Source: Desmodesmus armatus
Lineage: Eukaryota; Chlorophyta; Chlorophyceae; Sphaeropleales; Scenedesmaceae
DNA length: 64,000 nt
Assembly: GCA_007449985.2 (NCBI GenBank)
Contig: VIIQ02000261.1
Span: 1 to 64,000, forward strand
Reading direction: 5' to 3'
Positions 12,501 to 22,449 of this stretch are shown piece by piece. The notes beneath the pieces are model-generated. The model was not told the origin of the DNA and did no database searches. It worked only from the letters and a program-made list of their open reading frames with translations. Each line of letters opens with the position of its first letter. Position 1 is the stretch's first letter. A program made the position numbers and the translations under genes.

Positions 12501-15500
12501 TACACCCTCCCTCCCCAGGGGGGGTACACAAATTTGACCCCTCCGTAATGACCCGCAAGTGTTCAAGGGGCATATATGTAACATTAATATTATATTCAAA
12601 GCGCCTCAGCCAATACGGACGCCTGTGTACGCTGCTGCTGGCGCATTGGGATCATGATCCACACAGTGTGTCCACTTGGGAGCTGCAGACAGCCCTGACG
12701 TTCCTAAAGAAACGTAAATGCAGTTACTATTATACCACGTGATGTGTTGCTGCACTGTTCGTGGCCATACGGTGGGCTGGTGCACCTGCAGCACTCCAGT
12801 GTTGATCAAAGCAGTAGTACGCCCCAACTTGCTGTTTGGGCTGAATAAACAAGCAATTCTAGAAACAATAATATACAGACATTAACATCACCCATTAACG
12901 TGACATTTCAAAGTTGTTTGTGGGGTCTGTCATGCCCAGTGTAATGTGACACACTCAGGCCGGTATTCCGGCCGGTATATTGGGCTCAGTGTAATAAGCC
13001 TCTAACTCCCCTTCCTCCCTACCCCCTCCCCTCCCCCGTCTACCAGCACCCAAAAACCCTGCCAAGTGTCCATTGGCCTTGCGACATGTACCCACTGCTC
13101 CTCGTTCCACAGGTGTACTTGGCCTGGGTGGACGCGAGAAGCTTTCAAGGACTGGCGCACCTACACACGCATGGCCCTGCCCAGCTGCGTCATGATCTGT
13201 GAGTGGAGGCCGCTTGTACTGATGGCTCCTTGGCCACCACTTGCCACTCAACGTAATCCCAGATACGGATATAAACCTGGACTGGCAGTCCGACAGAGTC
13301 CAGTGCCTTCGACTTCATGGAGATCTTGGATGCGCCCTCACAGCATGCTGCAAACACAGTCTAGACGTCAACTGCAGTGGCTTGTCAGCGTCCCCTTGCT
13401 TATGCTTTCCATTCACCCTCCGCTCACAAAAGTCACTTTGTTGACCGAATTTCGCACGCTGCTTTCCAGGTCTCGACTGGTGGACGTTCGAGGTGATCGT
13501 GATGCTGTCGGGGCTGTTGCCGCGTCCCGAACAGACCATGTCGATGATGGGGATAACATTCAACATCCACGCCCTCTGCTTCTTCGCGGCTCACGGGCTC
13601 AGCGGTGCGGCCAGCACGCGCGTCGGCAACGACTTGGGCGCGGGGCGACCGCACATGGCCTGGCTTACGGTTCAGGTGTGTTCGATACATTCCACGACAT
13701 ACAACTGGTCTTGCTTTTCGGATTGGCAATCGAAGCTGCCGTTACATGTGTTTGTAAGCCAGCGCACAGGCTGGGTAAATTTGTGCTGTGTTGAGGACAG
13801 GGTTAGGGCCGTGGTTGTGTTTCTTGCGGCAACGGTGATGCTTTTGATACTTGGGCATGGGGTGGCGTTGATAGTGCTGCGGCACTCCTCACAGCAATGC
13901 TTGTACCTCCTCTGCCCTGCCCCCCCCCCCCTTCCAACATCCTTCCATACAGGTCGCTGTGCTACTTGGTACTGTGGTGATGTGTTGCAGCAGTGCAGTA
14001 CTGCTGCTGTCCCGCAATCACATCGGTCACATGTTCAGCAGCGAACATGGAGTGGTCACCCTCACGGCACAAGCAGTACCCCCCACTGTCTTTGCTTCTG
14101 GTCTGCTGTTGTGATCACACAGCTTTCAACACGGCGTCCTGCCCCCCCCCCTCGCTGTACTCCCACCCTCCCCTTCCCAACAACAGGTTGCTGTGCTGTT
14201 AGGTACGGTGGTGATGTGTTGCAGCAGTGCAGTGCTGTTGCTGTCCCGCAACCACATCGGCAAACTCTTCAGCAGTGAACATGGAGTGGTCACCCTCACA
14301 GCACAGGCAGCACCCCCAATGTCTCTTTATTTGATCTGCTGCTCTAACTGTTCTGGTGTTGGTGTTTCGTTGTGCACAGTTTTCAACACGGCGTCCTGCC
14401 CCCCCCCCACCCACCCACCCACCCACCCACCCCCCTCGCTGTACCCCTCCCCCTTTTCAACAACAGGTTGCTGTGCTGTTAGGTACTGTGGTGATGTGTT
14501 GCAACAGCGCAGTGCTGCTGCTGTACCGCAACTACATTGGAAAGCTCTTCAGCAGCGAACATGGCGTGGTCACCCTTACGGCACAGGCAGTACCTTCACT
14601 GGCTTCGTTTCTGCTGCTGCGATCAGTGGGTTGAGTGTGTTTCGTCTGCACACAGCTGTTTACACGGAGTCCCGCCCGCTGTTTTCATGCTGCCCCCTGC
14701 CCCTCCCCCCTCCCCCGCAACAGGTCGCCGTGCTGCTTGGTACGGTGGTGATGTGTTGCAGCAGCGCAGTGCTGCTGCTGTCCCGCAACCACATTGGTAA
14801 ACTATTCAGCAGTGAACACGGAGTGGTCACCCTCACGGCACAAGCAGTACCCCCATTGGCCGTTTCGTTGATCGGCGAAGGCGCCAACACAGTGCTTGCT
14901 GGCGTGATGCGGGGGTGTGGGAGGCAGCGCATCGGGGCGACCATCAACTTGGTGACCTACTGGCTGTTTGGGCTGCCGATTGCGTGCCTGCTCGCATTCC
15001 CAGGTGGGTTGAGGGGGCTGGGCGGGGGGTGGGGGGGGAGGGCTCAGTGGTTGTGACTCTGTGTTGTGTGTGGGGGGGGGGGTACGTTGCTTGCTGGTGT
15101 GATGCGGGTGTGTGGGAGGCAGCGCATTGGAGCGACCATCAACCTTGTGACATACTGGCTGTTTGGGCTGCCAATTGCCTGCCTGCTGGCATTCCCAGGT
15201 GGGTTGAGGGGGCTGGACGGGGGGGGGGGGGGGGGCGCAGTGGTTGTGACTCTGTGGGGTGGGTGGGTGGGTGGGTGGGTGGGGTGGGGTGGGGGGCAAT
15301 ACGGTGCTTGCTGGTGTGATGTGGGGTATGGGCGGCAGCGCATCGGGGCAACCATCAACCTTGTGACATACTGGCTGTTTGGGCTGCCCATTGCTGGCCT
15401 GCTGGCATACCCAGGTGGGTTTCTGGGGGGTGGATGGTGGTTGCGGGGGTGTTTGTGTGTGTGAGGGGGGTGGCGGAGAACACGGTGGGGGGGAGGGGGA

Positions 15501-17790
15501 GGCAGGGGCAAGGGGACAGGGCAACCTCAGGTCACCAGTGATGACCTGTTGGCTGTTGGGCTGCCCATGGGCTGCCGGCCGGCGGTCCCAGCAGGTGTTG
15601 GTGGTGGGAGGGGGGGGGGTGCTGTGGTCGGGGGCAAGGGAGGGTACCAACACGGTGCTTGCTGGTGTGATGCGGGGGCATGGGCGGCAGCGTATCGGTG
15701 CGACCATCAACCTTGCGACCTATTGGCTGCCTGGGCTGCCAATCGCCTGCCTGCTGGCATTTCCAGGTGGGTTGAGAAGGGGGGGGGCTGATGGTGGTGG
15801 CGGAGGTGTTTCCCAAGTGGGTTGGGGGGAGGGGGGAGGGGGATCCATGGTGAGGGAGAGGGGAGGCGGATGGAACCCTCGTGGCACACTGGCTGTTTTG
15901 GGCTGCCCATTGCCTGCCTACTGGCCTTCCCAGGTGAAGGTCGGGGGGGGGGGGTGTCTGTGGTCGGGGGGGGGGGGGCAGCTGTGCCAAAGAGCTGCTG
16001 TCAACTGCCGACTGCCTGCTGGCCTTCCAGGTGTTGGTTGCGGGTTGGGGTGGGAGGGGTGGATGGGCCACGTGAACATGCTGTACTGCAGGTATGGATG
16101 GCCCCCGCAACAAGTGTTACATGTACCCCCCCCCTTCTGCCCCACTCTTTGTGTCCGCAGGCAAGCTGGGTGCGTTGGGACTGTGGACTGGCCTCGCCTG
16201 CACAGCGTCAGTCCAGGCGCTGCTGATGTCTCTCACCGTGTTCAGGTACGGCTGGTTCATGCGATTGCATCATGTCATTGCATGACGGATATAAGGGGTG
16301 CAATTGTGCATAGGTCAGGCGTAAATTGCACGGCTGCCAATGCGACTGCTCTGTAGCACAGATGGGGCGTGGGGTTGTACGTGGGAGAGCAGGGAGTCAA
16401 TGATGGACCCAGCGAAGGGTGAGGGCGGGGTTTTGGACAAATGCCAGCTCCGTTGGGCCTGTGGACCGGCCTTGCTGCGCTGCATCTCTCACAGTGTTCA
16501 GGTGCGGCTCTGGTGTCATGTTATATCGCAACAGGGCATGGGTGAGGGGGGCAAAAGGACACGGGTCGTACGGTAGGGCAGGTGCAAGGCACGGAGTGCA
16601 TGGGTTCGTAGAATAAGGGGGGGGGCATGCTCAGGGGATAGGGCGCTGCTGCCTGCTGGTCACGCAGCAGGGATCCCCTTCTGTCCCACCATCCGGCACC
16701 CATGCATGCAGTGAAACTGCTGAAAGATTATTGTCCTTGCGGGCACAGCTGTCGATGCTGAGGATTGGCTCTGAGAACACAGCAGCTGGCAGGTTAGGTC
16801 AAGAGCCTGAATTGTCACGGCAACTGGTGCTGCTGGTGCTGCTGCCTGTGGTGCCGGCGCTGCCGGCTTTCCCATGTGCTCCCAAACCTGTGCTTGATTT
16901 TTGAAGCACTCTGTTTACCCCTTTTGGCTGCAGGCTCCCCCTTTTGGCTGCAGGTTCAGCTGAGTGAACAAAGCAGACGTGCAAAGTCTCGAGTAGCAGC
17001 AGGGGAGCTGGTGGTAAAGGAGAATTCCCAATGCCTCGGACAAGGCTCAGGAGAGGAAACCCTGCTCTCACAGTGCATGCAGCCAGCAAGGGACCCCCCA
17101 CCCACCTGCCCACCCAAACACACTCCCTAACCCCCCTCCCAGAACGCCCCCTTCTCAAAGCATGTGATTTGTTGTTGACCCACGCTGTCTGTTCTGCAGG
17201 TACGACTGGGGTGGTTGAGGCAGCACGGGCCAAGTCTCTCGTAGCAGCAGGGGAGCTGGTGGTTGGCAAGACCAGCCGCCTTCATCAACCCACCCCCACA
17301 GCTGCAGGTCACACATGCCGTGCATGCTGTAGCTAAGTGCACCCTGCCAGTACCACCACACAGAAGCATCACCTCACAGTCTGCCCCACCCACACCCATA
17401 CACTGAGGGATGACGTCACTGTTGCTTGCCTGCCTTGTAGGACAGCCTTAGTGAGCTTGCATGTATCCAAGCACTGCCTCTGTCGACACACTGCTCCACT
17501 GCAGGTTCAACTGGGTGAACGAGGCGGCACGTGCCAAGTCTCTAGTGGCCGCAGGGGAGCTGGTGATAGAGGAGGAAGAAGACGCCCCATCCCTCGGCAC
17601 AGGCTCAGTAGATGGAGCCCTACTGACCGCAGTGCAACACACAGACGGGGTGTTCCACAGATCCACGCAGCAGCAGAAGCAGCAGCAGGGTGATATTGAG
17701 GGATCCACAGGGGGCAGGCCAGCCAGCAGGGCTGAGCGGTTGCAGCAGGGGCGGCAGTCACCCCTTGACTACAGAGTCTTGATTCAATAA
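65..17790 (+). CDS. MATE-family multidrug and toxic compound extrusion transporter (5'-partial, multi-exon)
   Basis: A polytopic membrane antiporter that would export organic cations or xenobiotics in exchange for H+ or Na+ (family knowledge). Exons joining in consistent phase are about 65-130 (or 234-298), 819-905 plus 1116-1299, 2036-2152, 9738-9805, 10487-10600, 13113-13198, 13470-13675, 14724-15003, 16161-16245 and 17505-17790, ending in TAA. They encode about 500 residues, the usual MATE length. Recognisable MATE segments are VGHLGAAELSALVLAQ, METFCGQAYGAGRY, GQDPGIAAAAHK, RRYLSSQAVVQ, WTREAFKDWRTYTRMALP, ASTRVGNDLGAGRP and GVMRGCGRQRIGATINLV. The C-terminus is a hydrophilic Q-rich tail. 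The N-terminal exons lie upstream of the window. The exon spanning METFC to LLWMG is intact in neither copy: the 819 copy is good in its 5' half and the 1116 copy in its 3' half. Whether the locus is functional is therefore uncertain, but the family is not in doubt. Confidence 0.92.
585..1655 (+). repeat. Tandem, decayed copies of the MATE METFCGQAYGAG / FWTWQFNGAILLWMG exon
   Basis: 5'-half copies (LGFVTAMETFCGQAYGAG) start near 585, 819 and 1116. 3'-half copies (GLVISFLYCCVAFWTWQ) lie near 1220-1299, 1392-1471 and 1590-1655. The 819 copy has one extra C after GAGRY. The 1116 copy has small indels around its start and lacks one base before QAYG, but keeps an open second half and a proper donor at 1299. 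CA microsatellites (about 975-1015) and G runs separate the copies. Confidence 0.75.
1711..2152 (+). repeat. Two truncated copies and the complete MATE exon DPGIAAAAHK...SSQAVVQ
   Basis: Fragments of the 5' part follow a CAG acceptor at about 1711 and 1843; both run only into the TTCACATTGG stretch before intron-like sequence resumes. The complete exon is 2036-2152: acceptor cgcag, 117 nt or 39 codons, phase 0 at both ends, donor gtaggc. Only this full form carries DPGIAAAAHK, which the downstream array copies lack. Confidence 0.85.
2318..9186 (+). repeat. 28-unit, ~245-bp tandem array, each unit a splice-competent 87-nt MATE exon
   Basis: Exon starts read at 2318, 2569, 2819, 3064, 3316, 3565, 3812, 4062, 4305, 4550, 4796, 5042, 5277, 5522, 5767, 5998, 6247, 6492, 6731, 6974, 7221, 7462, 7705, 7955, 8202, 8451, 8699 and 8948. 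Each unit is acceptor tttgcactag, an 87-nt exon (FTLALAPALFLDAADQ through AVVQ, 29 codons, phase 0-0), donor gtaggc, a T run, a G run, a short unique stretch, a TG run and a second G run. Units differ almost only in homopolymer and TG length. The 5042 and 5767 copies lack the last 12 nt before the donor, and the 7705 copy lacks one C and shifts frame. In the exon frame a TAG lies at the acceptor, so unspliced read-through is blocked. Confidence 0.95.
9187..9446 (+). repeat. Diverged full copy and truncated copy of the array exon
   Basis: 9187-9273 is an 87-nt copy with several substitutions (acceptor cacaag, donor gtgcgc, DAADPCC in place of DAADQCC). 9387-9446 is a further fragment starting at the LDA codons and ending at a gtgggc donor, shifted near SSQ. 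They look older than the homogenised array upstream. Confidence 0.8.
9641..9737 (+). repeat. CTG/CCG triplet tract forming the pyrimidine-rich region of a 3' splice site
   Basis: An impure (CTG)n run with CCG and TTG interruptions ends in cccttgcag directly before the exon at 9738. It occupies the place of a polypyrimidine tract. Open frames across it are low-complexity artefacts. Confidence 0.6.
9738..9805 (+). other. MATE exon PLMFVTCAATLLTPLYLWIF
   Basis: A 68-nt exon, phase 0 in and phase 2 out, between ttgcag and gtgagg. It encodes a membrane helix that follows directly on AVVQ of the preceding exon. Short echoes of its 3' end plus donor recur near 9915-9940 and 10050-10070. Confidence 0.85.
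10195..11760 (+). repeat. About ten tandem full or partial copies of the MATE exon GLIGAAVAWDAVQATSLVF
   Basis: The complete exon is 10487-10600 (phase 2 in, phase 2 out, donor gtgagt). Partial copies precede it near 10195 and 10340, keeping only the GAAVAWDAVQ region. Copies with the TSLVFMVYCCYRHTRGQQPS part and a donor follow near 10753-10826, 10969-11040 and 11184-11251. Only the terminal few codons recur near 11330, 11450, 11550 and 11740. Most intervals carry a G run, and 11317-11520 is itself a near-exact ~120-bp duplication. Confidence 0.8.
11761..12165. other. Intron sequence, no feature recognised
   Basis: This stretch lies between the last GQQPS exon echo and the first WTREAFKDW copy. 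It contains short CACAG repeats but no open frame with family similarity and no inverted repeat that I can see. Confidence 0.5.
12166..12231 (+). repeat. Truncated first copy of the MATE WTREAFKDWRTY exon
   Basis: It has an acceptor (ccacag) and matches the 13113 exon through RTYTRMALP. It then runs into a C homopolymer and lacks the SCVMIC end and the donor. The intact copy is 13113-13198. Confidence 0.8.
12311..13002. mobile_element. Non-autonomous PIF/Harbinger-like MITE in the MATE intron
   Basis: Imperfect terminal inverted repeats of about 45 bp start GAGGCTTATTACA and include the nested palindrome ggtataccggccggtatacc. The element is flanked by the 3-bp direct repeat TAA (12308-12310 and 13003-13005). 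A 3-bp TWA target duplication is typical of PIF/Harbinger. No transposase-like frame is visible. It sits between the truncated and intact WTREAF exon copies. Confidence 0.7.
13113..13675 (+). other. MATE exons WTREAFKDW...SCVMIC and DWWTFEVIV...AWLTVQ
   Basis: 13113-13198 (donor gtgagt) splices within a Cys codon to 13470-13675 (acceptor ttccag). Together they read SCVMICLDWWTFEVIVMLSG, then ASTRVGNDLGAGRP. The 206-nt second exon is unusually GC-rich and is the only long MATE exon with no shadow copy. It encodes the central, most conserved MATE segment. Confidence 0.9.
13953..16030 (+). repeat. Tandem copies of the MATE exon VAVLLGTVVMCC...LLAFP
   Basis: The complete 280-nt exon is 14724-15003 (phase 0 in, phase 1 out). 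Three 5'-half copies precede it, starting at 13953, 14187 and 14467, each with an acceptor after a C-rich tract and each stopping after LTAQAVP. 3'-half copies (TVLAGVMRG...LLAFP plus donor gtgggt) follow at about 15085-15199, 15300-15413 and 15650-15766, with shorter echoes near 15530, 15890 and 15985. The 5' half is thus copied upstream and the 3' half downstream of a single full exon. Confidence 0.85.
16161..17504 (+). repeat. Last MATE helix exon (16161-16245) and decayed copies of it and of the terminal exon
   Basis: 16161-16245 encodes KLGALGLWTGLACTASVQAL, then LMSLTVFR. A shortened echo lies at about 16445-16501. Two broken copies of the terminal exon start at 16954 and 17201; both meet stops early in the expected frame, whereas the copy at 17505 is open to the stop. 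Purifying selection on one copy only is the simple reading. Confidence 0.8.
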
Positions 17791-18357
17791 GACGGACGGC
17801 AGCTGCAGCGGCTTCATGCAAGCAGCGCCCCAGGGAATGCAGTGCAACACCCCGAGGGGGTGTTCCACAGATCCACGCAGCAGCAGAAACAGCAGCAGCA
17901 GGGAGGGTCGCAAGGCGATACTGAGAAGGCGATCCGGCCCAGCAGCAGGGCTGAGAGGGTGCAGCAGGGGCGGCAGTCACCCCTGGACTACAGCGTGTCA
18001 ATCAGCTAGCAGCAATTGCAGAAGCGGCAGCAGCAGCACCTGCATGGGGTGTGTGAGGCCAGGGGCTTCTAGGGGTCCCTGGTGCCAAGGAGCGCAGCCG
18101 GCCAGCAGGGCTGAGAGGGTGCAGCAGGGGAGGCAGTCACCCTTGGATTACAGAGTCTGAATCCAGTAGAAGCAGCAGCTGCTGAGCTCCTCGTTGAGGC
18201 TGTGCAGCACCCGGAGGGAGTGTTTCACAAACCCACACAGCAGCAGCAGCAGAAGCAGCAGGGTGATGCTGAGGGACCCAAAGGGGGCCTGCCGGTATGG
18301 CTGATAGGGTGCAGCATGGACGGCAGTCACCCCTGGATGTCGGATGGTGCCAATCAA
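17600..18357 (+). repeat. CAG-rich ~160-210-bp repeat that forms the MATE C-terminal tail and continues past the stop
   Basis: The coding tail (GVFHRSTQQQKQQQGDIEG, then SRAERLQQGRQSPLDYRV) is one unit. Units recur in the 3' flank near 17840-18005, 18060-18180 and 18200-18345, with the same order: CACCCGAGGG, CACAGATCCACGCAGCAG, CAGCAGGGCTGAGAGGG, GGCAGTCACCCCTGGA. Inverted copies form the 38.8-40.9 kb block. The transporter's C-terminus is therefore probably exonised repeat. Confidence 0.75.
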
Positions 18358-18360
18358 TTA

Positions 18361-19217
18361 GAGGCTGATTACACAGAGGAGCAGCTTTACCCAGCAGTTT
18401 TACCAACTTCGTAGCCAGAGCGCCTGAGCCTTATAACTTTTAAGTATACATTATTTAAGCTAGAGAAAGTCGTTACCAATTTCAGTTTGAGCCCTGGGTG
18501 CGTGGGTGAGTCAGGCTAAAACTCCCCCCTGTGCCCAGCTTCAGCAGGTCCACGGAGTGTCTGAAACGAGTTTTACCCCAGACCGACCCTATCAACCTGA
18601 GTGTATAATATAGTCTTTGACATAGTATTTAAACAATCTTGAGGCATCATTTCGTCACTGGTCGCGAAACAGCATGAGGCTTTGATCCTCCATCTGATAA
18701 CAACGTTGAGGCGATGCACTGGTCCCACGCTGGCGATCAGATGCAAGATTAGGACATTTTAAATATTTATAGAGTTTGCGACTGATTTCACAGCCAATAC
18801 TGCTGCATGCAGGCCAAAGTTGGCCAACGTCGGGCTTTGACCCAGTTTGACCCGTGCTACTGCATCCTGGGAGCCGTACATGCTGCAAAGTCCTCGCAAA
18901 GACCCTCTTTGTACCTGAACAAGACATGAAAACATTCCGTTCACCGCCAAAATGCCTCATGTGGCCTAGCTAAAAAGTTCAGCCTGCCTTGACCCAGCCC
19001 TGGAGACCCAGTTTGACCCGTGCTACTGCATCCTGGGAGCCGTACAGGCTGCAAAAATGTCACAAAGATCAGTTTTCAACCTAAATAAGTCATAGTCTCT
19101 CTCCCTTGACCGTCTTGAGGCCTCCTGTGGCCCAGCTAAAAAGTGCAGCATGCCTTGGCTCTGTGTAATCAACACAAAGTTTTACCCAGGGGATCAAACC
19201 TCTGTGTAATCAGCCTC
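18361..19217. mobile_element. Second MITE with the GAGGCTGATTACACAGAG terminal inverted repeat
   Basis: A perfect 18-bp inverted repeat (18361-18378 versus 19200-19217) shares its outer 13 bases, bar one, with the element at 12311. The flanking triplets are TTA and TTG. Inside, a block containing cagtttgacccgtgctactg recurs near 18841 and 19008. It lies within the CAG-rich repeat block and has no coding capacity. Confidence 0.65.
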
Positions 19218-19224
19218 TTGGGTA

Positions 19225-19395
19225 TGATTGCAGCGGCTTGGACCAGGCTCAGGAGATGGGGTGCTGCTGCCTGCTGTGCAACACTCCGAGGGAGTCACTC
19301 AGTGATCCACAGATCCATGCAGCAGCAAAAGCAGCAAGCAGCAGGGGGTGTCTCAAGGAGATATTGAGGCAGGGGGTGGGGTGAGGCTGAAGGGG
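19225..19395 (+). repeat. Extra copy of the terminal-exon repeat beyond the MITE
   Basis: This matches the last MATE exon from LGTGSVDG through QQQGDIEG (ggctcaggagatgg, gtgcaacactccgaggga, gatccatgcagcagcaaaag, gatattgaggc). It has a TGA and frame changes, so it is not coding. Confidence 0.65.
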
Positions 19396-22300
19396 GGCCG
19401 CTGACGGTTATCCTCACCCGACTGCACCATGCGCAAGAGTGATGGCGACCGGAGTTGGCCCAACTGAGTTGCTTGGTCCCTGTTGGTCGTGTCCACCACG
19501 CCACGGCATTGTTGGGTTCTCTGTGGGTTGTGGTTTGATCAAAACCCATGCATGGCATCGTCTGTGACGGACCATGCCCGCAAGGGTGATGTGTGACACT
19601 GGTTTGTACTGTCTGATGGGCCTGGCCATGGGCTGTGCCGCACTTTCCATAGGGCTTCTGTGTTTCCATCTCACACCACTCCTCAGTTCAATCGACAACT
19701 TTTAAGCGTGCATGCTGATGATTGGCTGGTGTGCAAGTATGCCTTACAATCGACCACAGTTTGCTATGGGATAGATGGCCCAGCGCCGCAACGATCTCCA
19801 TTTGATTTGCACAGGAGAAAGTAATTGCACTTGAATCAGACATCAGAGACCCTCCACGTAACCTGCGGACGCCGAGGGGACCAAAGTGATAACACGGAGA
19901 TGGATTGCCACGGAGATGAACTCCCCCAGACACGTTTGCTCCCCTTTCAGCAATCACAAACACCCAGTGGGTAGCTTACATGTACCACACCTACTGCCCT
20001 TCCCTGCCCTGCCATTGCGCCCCGGCCACACCACCCGATCATGCGCCCTACGGCACACACAAACCCGGTTGCTCCCCCTTTCAGCAGGCGGAAACAGCCT
20101 CACAAACACCCTCAGAATGATTTCAGCCACCACCCCTACTGCCCTGCCCTGCCCTGCCAAAGCACCCCTGCCACCCACCCCGATCACTCGCCCCTACGGC
20201 ACACACCCCAACTACGTCTCTCCCCTGCAACCCCGGCGCACACCCCGTGAAACCAGATTTCCAGCTGTATCAGGCCCACACAATTTGCATTACACGGTGC
20301 GTTCTGAGGCGTACTGTGACACACCGAGGCGCTGGGTTCACACCGTTGCTTACAGTAGTATGGTCGACCAATGCTGATAGCTTGGTCGCGTGCCAGGCCA
20401 GTGGTCACGACATGCCGACTGGTGGGTGCAAGGAAAAGTATGGGTTTGTGACAATCGAAGGCCGAGATCGCATCATGAGGCACCTCATGCGGCAAACACA
20501 ATGCGCGCTTACCAGGTTTGCCCTGGAATGGATGATGTGGCAAGTGCATGTCTGTGCTCAAGCTGCCATGTATGGAAGCTCGGTCAGCCCCGTGTACAAG
20601 TGTGGTGTACAAGCAACGTCCACTGAGCTTGGCAAAACACACAACCACAGCTCGGGTCTCTGCCCTTGAAACACTCATTGAATATTAGATCGAAACCTTA
20701 AGGTTGAGAGCTTTATACGTTGCAAAGTTCACACCCCCACACATGACAGCCAAAAACGAGTCTACATTCCGTTCCCAAAAGTGCCGCACCACGCCCGGGC
20801 TGGGCTATAACGAATGAATCGATTATGCGGATTGTGATGGTGTTCGGTAGAAGGTGCGAACTGCTTGTGCTGCGAGAGCATATGTGCAGGCAGTCCATGC
20901 GGAGGGCAATGAGAGGCCTGCGCGGGGTTTGAGAAGGGATTTGACTCAGGGGGACACCGCGCTGCGCGCGGTGTGCCCCTTGAAACACCCCTGAGTCCCA
21001 ATGACCACTGAAAAGCTATGTAAAGCCCGCTGGGTGCGTGCTGTAGCTCCTGCAGACCCCTTGGACCTGGGCAGCAACTGATCATCTGAAAAGTACTGTC
21101 AAGTCTGCTGACTGAGCAGCATAGTTCATGCTGATATTAATCACCCTTAATATGGTCGGTAAAAGATCTTATCATCATTGTCAGGACCATTTCTGGACGA
21201 AAGCAGAGTCTTGGTGGCCTTGAACAGCAGGAACTGCAGAGTGCACCATGTGCTGGCCTGAGATGATGCACAGGATTGTGAGGTCAGGCCCGAACCCACC
21301 AGTTGCCCTTACTTATTATCAATTCAGGCTTTCTTTTTAAGCAGGTGCTGTGCCTGGGCAAACTCACTGCCAGTCAGATTGCTGCCTCCACAGTGAATGC
21401 ACCCCAGCTCATGCCAAGCACATGCCAGTTCCAAGGCGCCAAAGACGGTTACAAAACAGTACGGGCAAAAGGCTGGGAAGTCCGCTTAAGTTAGGCGTTT
21501 TGCTGCCACAGTTGGTGCGCGGTGTTGAAATGACTGGACCCCGCGCACCAAGCCGTGCACCTGCGGTGTATCAGTCAAAAAGTTCCGTAACCACTGATAT
21601 AGCTATGTCTTGGTCATTGTGGAGGGCATTTGGTTAAGGAATTGGGAAAGGTTACGAGCTCCGCAGACGACAGTTGTCCAAGCACCTTGGACTGACGTGC
21701 ATATGACTGACTTCAGCACCAGACGACAAAACGCTATTGTCGCGGTGCTGTTGTGCGATTGCGAGTGCTCACAATTGTCACTCCGTGTTGATTCCAGCCT
21801 GGTGAGGGGAGGCAGTACCACCGGCTGGGGTACCCCAGCAGCAGCATTCCAGCAACAGTAAGTCTGTAGCAGCTGGACAGTAGCAGCACTGCAGTAATGC
21901 CTCCACAAGTCTTACAAACCACGTGGAAGGGTTCGATCCAGTACTGACGCCACCTGGGCGTTAGCCGTTCTATAGTGCAAGTACAACACTGTGCCAAGTA
22001 GGCACTGCACACACATATGATATATATATCATGACTATGCCCATGAGCGGGTGGGCTGAACCATGTAGCAACACTAGTACGTCCTCTTGCCACAAGCGAT
22101 TCACAGCGCACAACAGCCCCTTGGCCAAGTTTGATAAGCACACCAACGTGTGACTGAGACTCCTCAATCATTTTAGAAAAGCAATCTTTTGGGGTGGAAT
22201 CACGAGCGTCGAAGGGTGGGCAATGCTTTAGCAAAACGCATCTCCCCATGAACCGTGAGGTTTTGCGCAAGACTGCTTGGAATGACCACGCATCTTCTCA

Positions 22301-22440
22301 TCCAAACTTCCCTAGTACAGACAACACGTGGTCGGTGCATGAGAAAGGTTTGTCACACAGTGTGACAAAAGAGCTCCATGTGGAATACTCGTGAAGACAA
22401 ACACCCTCAAGAACACAACACCCAACCTCCCAGGTACACG
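19396..22440. other. Intergenic region with an imperfect ~135-bp tandem duplication
   Basis: About 19920-20050 and 20055-20235 are related blocks (gtttgctcccctttcagca / gttgctccccctttcagca, ctactgccctgccctgcc, gccctacggcacacac). 20940-20995 is a GC-rich hairpin. 21930-21975 resembles the segment with cagtactgacgcca and gggcgttag that also occurs in the introns of the minus-strand gene (29103, 34113, 37219). No gene is recognised; an open frame at 20247-20669 has no recognisable domain. Confidence 0.5.
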
Positions 22441-22449
22441 GCACCACAA

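Noticed and set aside
18137..18406. Minus-strand Leu-rich frames near the MATE 3' end
   Set aside because: Antisense translations of the CAG repeat.
21926..21950. tRNA T-arm-like ggttcgatcc
   Set aside because: The flanking bases do not form a T stem, and no anticodon or D arm fits.
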